A DNA stretch of 64,000 bases, from assembly GCA_000934385.1 (NCBI GenBank), contig KN880495.1, positions 53,394-117,393 on the forward strand, written 5' to 3'. The translations under genes were made by a program, and so were the position numbers. This document shows positions 38,127-48,216 of this stretch, one piece after another. The notes under the pieces are model-generated. The model ran no database searches. It had not been told where the DNA came from and worked only from the letters and a program-made list of their open reading frames with translations. The DNA comes from Cylindrobasidium torrendii FP15055 ss-10 (taxonomy: Eukaryota; Basidiomycota; Agaricomycetes; Agaricales; Physalacriaceae). Position 1 is the first letter of the stretch. Every line of letters starts with the position of its first letter.

Positions 38127-40026
38127 TCAATTGTACACATCTTCGAACCTACAACAAATCCGTCAGCTCGCATTCAACAAGCAGAAAGCTTGCTCACCTG
38201 TCCGGCATGAGCACCGGCGCAAGCAGACTCCAGGTATAGAGCACCATGCACACCCAGCTCGACACAACGCGCATCCACATCGCTACCTCCGAGCGACCGA
38301 TGTACACGTCTTGGTTCGGGTCGGCGGGCATGTTCGATAGAGGGTGCTTTGAAACAACATTCCTAGGTCGACCAATGAGCTACATCAGGCGCGCGCGAAT
38401 AAAAAAGGCATACCAGTCAGTTAGGAGCATGGCAACATACATAGTCGCCATCACGAAAATAATGTGGAAAACAGAGTACTGCAAAAACGATGAGCTAAGT
38501 TCGAGCAGTGAGAAGGCCTCTTACGTTGTATCTTGTCCCGGTACGCTCATCGTCGCGCGACTCGCCTACAACCTCATCATCTTCATCGTCGGAGTCTTCT
38601 TCGTCCAGAGCAGATGCCGGGATAGCGCTACAATACAATGAATAACCCGGCGAAATTCTGGTTGAATTTACTTACCCAGCCTCAACAGCTGCCACAAGCG
38701 CCTGGTACCGAGGCGACTCCGTCTTCTTGGGCTGAGTGTTGACGACGCCCATCTCGGCATGTCCATCGAGGTGGTCCGGCCCAGAAAGCTGAACACCGCC
38801 AGCCTTCTTGTTCTTGCCTGACAGAGCTTTGCTTTGTGTCGCGGCGCGTGTAGTCGAGTACGCAATGGCGAGGAAGGTGAAGATTCCACCGAGGACTGTA
38901 GCGGTTGTTCTTGTCCCGGCACCATTACGGAGCGGGTTGCAGGTGTGTTCATCATTGGTGTGGTTGCTGACAGCGGAGACGATGAGGTACGTGCAGTAGG
39001 CAGCTACCATACCCGACTGTGCAAGGCCAGAGCGCGGGTTGTACTCCTGGATCTTGGGATGAACGCACAGAACGGTTACAATGAATGAAAGGACAAGGTT
39101 GAAGGAGATGAAGAATTTGTTGAGGCCACATCCAGATCCGCCAAAGAAAACGAAGAGCAGGACAGTCATGACGATAGTGAATAGATACATCGCCGCAGTC
39201 GAGCCGACAAGAATCCACTGCCACATATTGGATTGCGACGGGCTGTTCTCCCAATTCTCTAGGCATGTTTCTGACCAGGAATGGGCAAAGTCGACAAGAA
39301 GGACAAGGCCGAGAAGAATGAAGAGTGTTGCGCCAATGAGTGAGATGTAGTTGCCCCAGAATATGAAGAAACCGTTCGGGATGAAGAATGTGACGACCAC
39401 AAGAACGATCCAAAGGAGAACTTTGGGTCCCCACCATCTATGGAGTGTAAGTTGAGTTGGGTGACTAAGAGCTAAAGCATCACTTACCCGTTCTGTATCG
39501 CGGCGCGCTTCTCGCGGGTCGAACTAACACCAATCAGGAAGAATGCCAAGATAGTGTGCAACACAGCAAGGGCGAAGCAAATGCGGTGAACCTGTGAGTC
39601 GCTGTCAGACGCGGCACGCAGCGAGGACAAGGACTACGCACTGCGAGCACCCCGTAGCATTTGTCTCCAGCACAATCCATCTTGATGTAGTCGTAGCTCC
39701 ATTTCTCTATCTGCCGTATAGCTACATCTGTCTTCATGACCCATGCCAGGATTGAGTTGAGGCAGAATATGAGCTAGGAATATGGTTGGATGATGTTCGA
39801 CAAGATGTTGAGAGGCATACGGCAAATCCAACGCGCGTCGCAATAGAGGAATTACAGTTGCAGGACTTGAAGAACATGGATGCTGCGGTGGATGAGTAGT
39901 GCGTTGAAGATGGTCTCGCTGTAACGTACCGGCAGTTGATGTACAGCAGAACGCGAGTCCCGCTATACAGGACGAAGCGACAGTGCCGAACACGCCGGCC
40001 AGCGGGATAGAAAGAAGGGCGCCCAT
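38127..40026 (-). CDS. TMS1: SERINC/TMS1-family membrane protein
   Basis: Multi-pass membrane protein of the SERINC (serine incorporator, TDE1/TMS1) family of about 480 residues with about 10-11 helices. It starts MGALLSIPLAGVFGTVASSC and has the conserved Cys-rich opening followed by SCNCNSSIATR. Further family blocks are DVAIRQIEKWSYDYIKMDC, CYGVLAVHRICFALAVLHTI, FFIPNGFFIFWGNYISLIGA, DFAHSWSETCLENWE and SAVSNHTNDEHTCNPL. An acidic loop (DEEDSDDEDDE) precedes the last pair of helices (YNYSVFHIIFVMATMYVAML, LTDWN ... WMRVVSSWVCMVLYTWSLLAP). It ends FEDVYN. About eight exons. It is divergent from homoaconitase, 86 bp between chosen start codons. Confidence 0.94.
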
Positions 40027-40112
40027 GATGGTCGGTGGTAAAGGTGTTCTTTACGTCATGAATGGATTCTGAGAAATTGATCGACCAATCTTGTGCTTGT
40101 CAATTCGCTTTC

Positions 40113-42317
40113 ATGCAGAAATTCCGCACGGCCTGTCGGAGAGGTTTCGCCACCGCGGCGTCGGCGAGCACGCATGTTCCACAGACGGTCATCGAGAAGG
40201 TTGTCCAACGCTACGCCGTCGACTTTCCGGCAGGACAGGCTGTTCGCGCAGGAGACTATGTTATGATTCGACCAGAGCATGTTATGACCCACGATAACAC
40301 CGGCCCAGTCATTTCCAAGTGCGTCCCATCAAACTCAAACTGGGTTTTTCTGATTTGACATAGGTTCAAGACCATTGGTGCTACCAAAATTCACAATCCG
40401 CGACAACCAGTCTTTACCCTCGACCACGATGTACAAAATCGAACAACGAAAAACCTTGCCAAATATGCCAATATCGAGGCCTTCGGCCGAAGCCATGGAA
40501 TCGATTTCTATCCTTCTGGACGCGGAATTGGACACCAGGTCCTCGTCGAAGAGGGCTATGCATTCCCCCACACTCTCACTGTAGCCAGCGACAGTCACAG
40601 CAACATGTACGGCGGTGTAGGTTGTGTCGGCACACCTATCGTTCGCACAGACGCGGCCGCTCTTTGGGCTACAGGAAAGACATGGTGGCAGGTTCCCCGC
40701 ATGGTCAAGGTCGAGCTTCGCGGCCGACTTGCGCCTGGCGTAACTGGTAAAGATGTTATTGTTGCGCTCTGCGGTTCCTTCAACCAGGACCAAGTCCTCA
40801 ATGCGGCTATCGAATTCACGGGCGAAGGCGTCAAGCACCTCACCATCGACGAACGTTTGACCATTGCAAATATGACTACAGAATGGGGTGCCCTCGCAGG
40901 TGTTTTCCCCGTCGACGAGCAGACATTTGCGTGGTACGAGACTGCTATCGGAAAATTGGACCACCGTACATACTCGATGTCCGACTCTGGTATTCCGCCA
41001 CCCCCAGAGCATCCTCGCCTCAACCGTCGTCGTATGGATGCCCTTCGCGCCACAAATTTGCAGTCCGACCCGGACGCCCTATACTCCTCGCACCTCATCT
41101 TTGACCTGTCTACTCTTGTACCATACGTATCAGGACCTAACAGCGTCAAGGTTGCCACTGCCTTGCCTGTCCTCGAAGAGAAACAAATTCCGATTAACAA
41201 AGCCTACCTTGTCAGCTGCACCAACTCGCGAGTCTCTGATCTCGCAGCTGCAGCATCGGTTCTCAAGGGTAATCACGTCGCTGAGGGTGTCGAGTTTTAC
41301 ATCGCGGCTGCAAGCTCCGAGGTTCAGGCAGAATCCGAACGACTAGGTGATTGGGATACCCTCGTTATGTCTGGTGCAAAGGTCCTGCCAGCAGGCTGTG
41401 GTCCGTGTATTGGCTTGGGCACCGGCCTTCTCGAGGATGGCCAAATCGGAATCAGTGCAACCAACCGCAACTACAAGGGTCGAATGGGACACCCAAATGC
41501 GCAAGCCTATCTCGCGTCCCCTGCCGTCGTCGCCGCTAGCGCCATCAAGGGTTACATTTGCAGTCCAGACACTATCGACAAGAACGCCTTGCCCAAGTCA
41601 TCGAAGCCCACGTTCTCGATTTCGGACGTCCCACCACCATCAACAGCGACCTCCACTGGCGCGAACGCAATCCTCCCTGGCTTCCCGACAACGTTTGCCG
41701 GCCCTCTCCTTTTCGCACCACAAGACAATCTCAATACGGACGGTATCTACCCCGGCAAGTACACATACCAGGACGACATCACCCTAGAGCGCCAGGCGGA
41801 GGTGGTTATGGAGAATTACGACCCGGGCTTTGCTTCGCTCGTCGCTACTCTCAACACCTCTCGGGATGAATCTTCTCTACCAGAAGGCACCAAGCCTGGG
41901 GTTGTCCTCGTTGCTGGATACAACTTCGGCACTGGATCCTCTCGCGAGCAAGCGGCCACCGCGCTCAAGGCAGCGGGCGTGCCCGTGGTCATCGCAGGCT
42001 CGTTTGGTGATATCTTCAAGCGCAACGCAATCAACAACGCTTTGGTGTGCATTGAGAGCCCAGAGCTTGTTGCGGATCTTACGGCGAAGTACACCAAGGA
42101 GAACGCAAGAGGTGCGGGAGGCAGGGATGGAGAGTTGACCGTCGACAAGGGCTTGCACGTCGATGTGAGCATGGTTAACGGCCAGGTTGTGGTGAAGGGT
42201 GATGGCCTGGACAAGACGTACAAGGTTCAACCCATTGGCGCCAGTGTGCAGGAGCTCTGGCTGTGCGGCGGTCTCGAGGGATATATTCTCAAGGAAATAT
42301 CGACAACCTCATCATAA
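40113..42317 (+). CDS. LYS4: homoaconitase, mitochondrial (lysine biosynthesis)
   Basis: Aconitase-family 4Fe-4S enzyme that converts homocitrate to homoisocitrate in the fungal alpha-aminoadipate pathway. From ATG 40113 the protein opens with a presequence (MQKFRTACRRGFATAASAST). An upstream in-frame ATG at 40062 would put an acidic stretch in front of it, so 40113 is preferred. Key motifs: HDNTGPVISKF, TVASDSHSNMYGGVG, the first cluster Cys in VSCTNSR, and the two others in PAGCGPCIG. The swivel domain follows with YNFGTGSSREQAATAL and AGSFGDIFKRNAINNAL, ending LEGYILKEISTTSS. Only one intron interrupts it (about 40321-40364), so most lies in a single 1.95-kb exon. About 720 residues, close to yeast Lys4. 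Confidence 0.95.
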
Positions 42318-42419
42318 AAGTATCCATGCTTATTTTCTACATTTGACTAATGCCATTACGCTGGCTAAACAACTACGTCCATCCAGAAGCGGATCGTTGC
42401 ATTGGCTGCGGCACTCGAA

Positions 42420-43505
42420 CTACTGCAGGAACTCTCCTTTGGTTTCCTTTAGTATGAGCTTGTACTCTGGCTGGAACTGAAAAAATGCAGTTCAGCTTAT
42501 GGGACACTCTGGTGATCGTCGCACTTACGCTGAGATGTCCAAAGAACCAGCCCGCGACCTTGCTCGTGAACTCTGCCTCTTCCTTGCCGATAAGTGTTCT
42601 TTGGATTCCGCTGGCTTGCGCCGCCTCAACGAGCAGCTGGGCATAACACAGACGGTCGAGAGTCATGAACATGTAAACTGCCTCGTCTACTGTCTGTCCC
42701 ACTGCAAAGCCATCGTCAGCATCTCTTCATCTAGCACAAGGAGAAGATCATACGAGTCAACAAGCCATGGTTCTGGAGGATACAGTTTTTCGCTGTTGGA
42801 CCAATAGCCTTGGCAATGTTCACACCCTCCTCTTTCGCAAGAACCACACCACCAAAGTTGTTGTACACCGAGATGTTGTTGTAGAAGGCGCATGAATCCT
42901 GCACGAGCATTTCGATGGGTTTCCCGAATGCAGACCACGTCTTGCCATGGACGGAATGGCAATGTGCGGCAGCGTTGACGTCGGGACGGGCAGCATGTAT
43001 GGCTGTATGGATGTTGAACCCAGCGGCGTTGATTGGCAGCTGGGCGCCCTCAGGGCAGATGTTCCCGTGCTCGTCAACCAGGACGAGCATAGATTTGGTG
43101 ATCATGGAGAAGTGCTCCGACGCCGGGTTCATCCTGCGTACATCGAAATTGAGTCCTCGGGGCGGTTTGTGGATGGGAAGTGTACGAACCAGAAGTGATT
43201 AGGCTTGACGGGGTCGCGTACGGTAATGTGGCCTGCGAGACCGTCACCGAAGCCGAGCTTCCCCCAGTACCGGAATGCTGCCGCCATATGTCCTTTCACC
43301 CACTCCCTCTCTTCATAGGGTGAGGAGAAAGTGGGAAGGCCATCGATAATAGGTTGCTCTGGATTGGATAGATGGCTTAGTGCATATCAGATGTGTAGCT
43401 GTAGATTCAGAACCCACTTGGCCCGACGAAAGCTTTGTTCAAGATAGAATCCTTGCCCTCGGGGAGGCGTGCTAGAGGCTGGTAGTGTCCTGCAGGGGCG
43501 CTCAT
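42420..43505 (-). CDS. class II aldolase/adducin-domain protein
   Basis: Zn-dependent aldolase-fold protein of about 290 residues. It starts MSAPAGHYQPLARLPEGKDS. The domain begins EEREWVKGHMAAAFRYWGKLG, GDGLAGHITVRDPVKPNHFW. The metal ligands are seen in NAAAHCHSVHGKTWSAFG (HxH) and LQNHGLLT. The C-terminal part reads VGQTVDEAVYMFMTLDRLCYAQL and ends KLILKETKGEFLQ. Family members cleave or dehydrate sugar phosphates or act as L-fuculose/ribulose-5-phosphate-like enzymes. The fungal subfamily's substrate is not established. About six exons. A minus-strand TATATAA at 43587-43593 lies about 80 bp upstream of the ATG. Confidence 0.9.
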
Positions 43506-44532
43506 TCTGGTGGTTTTAGCTAGTGTGAAGGAGTAGCTGTGGGGTTGGAAAGACGATGTAATGGACCAGTCAAGTGGGACGTCGACTTATATACCCTTGT
43601 CCATGTTCTGATCGCTATCTCGACATCACGAGTTGGTAAAGTCGGTCATGTTCAATCCCAAAACCCCTGCATCCTCGTACGTGGGCATTCTGGCCTTGAA
43701 CGTGACACTTGAATAAAGTCTGAGGTAAGCGAGAGGAGCGCTGACTACGATACTACAATGCGTGCCGAGTAGCATCTTTCATTTTTCGGTTTTCGGGCGG
43801 GATGCAAGCCTCAACAGAGCTTTTATCGGACTATACAACGTAAAACGTCGGCAACCTACCACAAAATACCGTCAGATAGGCAAAAAGCCTGCCTATATTC
43901 GTTGTGCTATAGCCCGTCCTTCTCGGCTACTCTATATAATGACACTCAGCCATGACACAAAACAATGGGTTCGGGTCGGGTGTGTATCCGAGCACGAGCA
44001 TGAGTGGCACCAGAGTGGCACTGCCTAGAACTGGGCGGAGCGCCCTTTGTTTTCCATGTCGGCTAGAATTCCTAAACGAGTAAAGCGTCTTTGAAGATAA
44101 TGAGTATGGGCGCAGAATGGCAAGGTTGCTGCAGCCATGATGTGGCCGCCTGGTGTCCAACAGTGTAGCTAGCCTGAACGCATTGGATCCAGCATGGCGT
44201 GCCACTCGAATGGCGCCATCGCAAACATACACTACCTAATCGAGCACTGAACCTATCAAAGACAATGGAATCAACGAGCGTCTCAAATGTGTCTTGGACA
44301 TTGCGAATTCTGGCCAGTACTTGAGTGCACACACCGAAACCATGCAGAAAAGACTTAATTTTGGTTAGAATGTAGTAAGAAGTATCGAGTAGTTGTTGTA
44401 CAAGAGACATGGAAATCAGACAGAGTATAATGATAGCTATTGCACGGTAGAAGTACAGTGTGTCCACAAGCAGATGGAAAAACGCTAACAATCAAAGATA
44501 TATGTATGGTGATATTGAAGAATAGGCGACAT
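43506..44532. promoter_or_regulatory. intergenic with aldolase promoter
   Basis: About 1 kb between the aldolase start and the dioxygenase stop. A TATATAA (minus, 43587-43593) marks the aldolase promoter. Open frames at 43762-44491 have no recognisable content. Confidence 0.5.
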
Positions 44533-46309
44533 CTAGAGAAGAGGACTCCAGACACTGCGCTCTTGGTTTTCGTTGATGCAGAACTTTTCTGTGAGCACCG
44601 ACAGCTTCGACTGGTACTCATCGATGCCGATATAGGCGCCGCACATGCGGCGCTTGCCATCGAATGCAGACCGGCCATGAAGGACGCGGTGATTGTTGAT
44701 GACTGGGACGAACAGTGAGTAAGTTTGGGTGCAGCAACAACGACGAATATCGCGTACCAACTGCAGTGCCGGGAGTCAACTGTACCCAATATTCTGCGTC
44801 CGGACTTGTGATGCCTTTGTGCCAGAGACGGATAGCGTTGTACCAGTCCTCGACCAAGGCAGGGTCAATGCGCTTCATTGCGCTCCGGTCGTCGTTATTC
44901 CAGCGGACTTGATACAGTTCATCCGAGGTGCGGTCATGATTGAGAACAGGATATCCAGAAGGCGCCGCGGGGCGATAGAAATTTGTCGCTTCACCACCGG
45001 CATGTCCGGAGACGGGCACGCGCGATAGTATGTCATATGCCTCTGGGTGAAGTTCCTTGAGTATGGAAGCAACGTAGAATCCATCGACCAAAAGGGTGGC
45101 TCCGCCTGATCCACCGCTGTGCTCGAGGAGATGGAACAACTGCAAGCCACAGGGGTCGGTGAAATAGGTGTTGTCGGTGTGTGCACCGAGGGCCATAGTG
45201 GTATATGCCGTATCACCTCTTGAAAGGTCGGATGTGAAGTCCCAGAATTTACCATCTAAGGCACTTGTTAATACTACGAAGTGACGAGCTCGGTGTCAGC
45301 ACGTACATTGCGTTTCCCGAATGAAACCAATTCGTTCGGAAAGCTTCTCAGTATCTTCAAGGGTAGTTGGAACACCTGTCACAAATGAGAAACCAAACTT
45401 GTCCTGTACAATCGTTAGGGGAGTAGCCATCATCGAGAACAAGTAGACGTACAACGTTCGAAAGCCAGCGGAACAGGCCCAGTTCATCGTCCTGCATGAC
45501 CTGTTCATAGGTAACTGTAGGAGGGGCCTTTTGTATCTTGGAGCCCCAGAGAACCTTGCTATCCGACAGTCAGTACATGTATGCTTCGGATTGATCTGAT
45601 GCGACCTACTTATCGTAAGCGGCTTGCTGGCGCAGTGGAGGGTCGTAGGAGTTTTCCTGCAACCATGTCCAAGGATAAAGGGATTGGTGGCCGGTAGTTG
45701 ATGGCCCTGTGAAATATGAGGGTGTGTACTACTCCTGGAAATTGGAACTTACATGAGACAAGCATGCCTTCTGGCTTGGATTCGACATGGATTGGGGTGA
45801 TGTCGAGCGGGATCTAGTGGCTCCTTTAGAAGTTGGCGGATGCGAAGGATGGTATATTTAACCTCGAAGGTATTCAGCAATCTCTGCTTTGTTACTGGAT
45901 GGAAGCATTTCGGACACCTGCAATGGTCCCGGAGCCATACATGGTGGCTATATAGATGAGAAACAGCAGTTACAGATGAGTAGCGACGCACAATCGTGAC
46001 CAAGTTTGCGTATCCCAACCGATTGCTACCTTCTTTTCGTCGACACTGACAATGGGTGTGTCCTCGACGAAAGTGAACGGGACCGGCTTCGGCAGTTCCG
46101 CAAATACGGGAGGCTTTGGCTTGGTAAGAGTGGCGGAGGAAGCTGTCCGGGGCGTTGCTTGGGAGAATGCGGGGAACACAGCTGACTTGGTAGCGTTCTG
46201 GACCCAAATTGAGCATACGGGGAGGGCGTAAGAGCGCTGTACACACCCAGATGCTTCTCCTTGCGGGGGCTGAGCGCACTCGTGTCGCTAGAGGTATACG
46301 AGACAGCAT
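44533..46309 (-). CDS. trimethyllysine dioxygenase-like Fe(II)/2-oxoglutarate enzyme
   Basis: Carnitine-pathway hydroxylase of the TMLH/BBOX family. It starts MLSRIPLATRVRSAPARRSIW, which looks mitochondrial. The N-terminal zinc-binding (DUF971-type) domain shows HHVWLRDHCRCPKCFHP and TKQRLLNTFE. The catalytic double-stranded beta-helix has the iron-binding HxD in ALGAHTDNTYF, plus FHLLEHSGGSGGATLLVDGF. The distal His is in NNHRVLHGRSAFDGKRRMCG. It ends NENQERSVWSPLL. The VWLRDHCR and VLHGR..F.G.R..CG blocks fit trimethyllysine dioxygenase somewhat better than gamma-butyrobetaine dioxygenase, but the two are hard to separate by eye. About eight exons. The longer frame upstream opens only with GTG, hence ATG 46309. 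Confidence 0.88.
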
Positions 46310-46650
46310 TTCAACGCTGAAAGGGAGAAGTGGTGGCCGTTCGAGGCTGACGAGCACTCAATTGCTCACGGCACGATCGGAAATTCAGACCGGCACAGTC
46401 TCGGCTTCATCCACCCATCCTAGTGCTACTTACAGTGGTTGTATAAGCAGAATGGCATACGAATTCGAATTACGCCTGAGATTCATTTGATTTGATGTCG
46501 ATACTTGGTAGTTACAGTCGGTTCTGTCTGGTATCGTCAGCGCCAAGTTCAGGAAATCATCGAAATTCCACTGTTCACGTTCAGTTGGCACCTAATGACG
46601 TCGTGCGGGATTCAATACACTCTACCCTCAACCACGACAACAACGACAAT
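46310..46650. promoter_or_regulatory. divergent intergenic region
   Basis: Shared 5' region of the dioxygenase (-) and the unrecognised gene (+). A 91-codon plus frame runs through it (46492-46767), but the conserved-looking start is the ATG at 46651. Confidence 0.45.
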
Positions 46651-47724
46651 ATGCCCCGAAAAGCCTTCAGAAAGTCGTCCCTCAACCTCCCTTCGATTCG
46701 GGCAAAGGTAGAGAAAGCGCGGCGTGCGCGCGAGCTGAATTGCAAGCCTGCGCAGGTGTGTGTCTAATCGTTCTTGAAGGAATAAACTAATAGGCGACAG
46801 GTGCAGAAAGAGCCAGAGTATAGCCAAACTTCCTCCACCACAAGGATAAATCAAGCGAGCCAGAGAACCACACATACGGAGGCTACGAAAGTGCGTCCTG
46901 ACCGGCACATCGCCGACCAGAATGCACACACCATGTTGTGCGAAGTGACTCCCTCTGCTGTCCAACAATCTAGTCCAACGTCCCAGCCTTCCGTGGGAAC
47001 AAGCAGCCGCGCTACCATGGACGTAACTAAGCCATTGTCTCCCGCTTCCCCACAATCGGCCACTGAGCAAGCTTCCTACATGCATGTTTTCCCTGTGGAA
47101 CCGCCCGCCCAGTGTCCCTCCTCTCTAGCTCCGCCTGCCGCATATATTCCAGGCGAGAGCGCACAGCAGCCCATTGATTTCACACAGAGTATATCCACTC
47201 GAACACAACCGCCCGACGATGAGCAGGCCAACGCCATTCGCGCTCGTGTAGAAGCATCGTTAAGGAACGCAGCCTACGTTGCGTCGAACGCCGCGCTATC
47301 CCCTCAGAACTTTACCACGAGCTCTGACTTCAAGTATGACCCAGGGAGCAGACCACATTCCGTCCATGCATCCCAACTTTTTTCGGGTCCACCTTCCGTC
47401 GAACGATCCAGAGCAGCTGCAGACGCCCTCGACGAGTTGATTCGCCCTCGACGCGGACCGGGTAGTTCAGGATATAAGCCTTCGCCATATTCCGAGAAAA
47501 CCACGGAACGTTTGCGAGATATGCGTGGGTTTTTGACAGTGTATAGCACTCCCGCCTCGAAATGCTACGGAAGGTGGACGGATGCTGCGCAGGAGATAGC
47601 TATCGCTCAGCGAAGGGGCTTGGTACACTACGCCGTCAACTTGAAGCGTTGGGCTACTCAGTTCATCGAGGACCATAGCAAGATACCTTACGATAGCAAT
47701 GATGCCCAGGGCACCAGTCACTAG
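46651..47724 (+). CDS. hypothetical protein, Ser/Pro/Thr-rich, possibly lineage-specific
   Basis: I do not recognise this family. Two exons are inferred: 46651 to about 46755, then a 45-nt intron, then a long exon to the TAG at 47722-47724, about 340 residues. The N-terminus is basic (MPRKAFRKSSLNLPSIRAKV, EKARRARELN), which could serve nuclear localisation. The middle (QKEPEYSQTSSTTRINQASQ to about residue 170) is disordered and Ser/Thr/Pro/Gln-rich. The C-terminal 150 residues are more ordered and charged: ANAIRARVEASLRNAAYVAS, SRAAADALDELIRPRRGPGS, TTERLRDMRGFLTVYST, KCYGRWTDAAQEIAIAQRRG. That region is the best query for a search. Codon use looks coding. Confidence 0.6.
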
Positions 47725-48216
47725 AGTGGGATTTTGCGCTGGCTGATGCGACTATAGTCATGAAGAAGCCAATTGTATTGTGTAGTTATAGTTAAATATG
47801 TACGTTGTATAAGCCATGAGCGAAAAAGAGAATAAGTGGGACATTGGCGCTGCGGACGAGGTAAATCAATAATCAGTGAATCCTTCTGGGTGTCCACTGG
47901 TTAGGGAAACCCTCGGTAAGAAGGATCTGAACCACGACGTCCTTTTTAGGCACATGAGATGCAGATTTATGGACTTGTCCTGATTTGCTGGACGCAACTC
48001 CCCTCAAATGTAACACAGTTCCCAAAACTCTGAAATCAGTATGTATGGATATAACGATACGTAGAAACAACCGCGCCTATTAGAGGGTACATCTATTGAG
48101 TAGTAGAACGTACAATGTCAAAGGAGTGTGTGAAGTGGATAAATTAACCGTAAGAACTTAAAAGCGTCCTTGGCACCCTCCGATGATGCACAAACACATA
48201 GCAGCTAGGAAAAAAT
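47725..48216. other. convergent 3' flank, no gene seen
   Basis: Lies between the 3' ends of the unrecognised gene and the 5-phosphatase. Short frames only. Confidence 0.6.
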
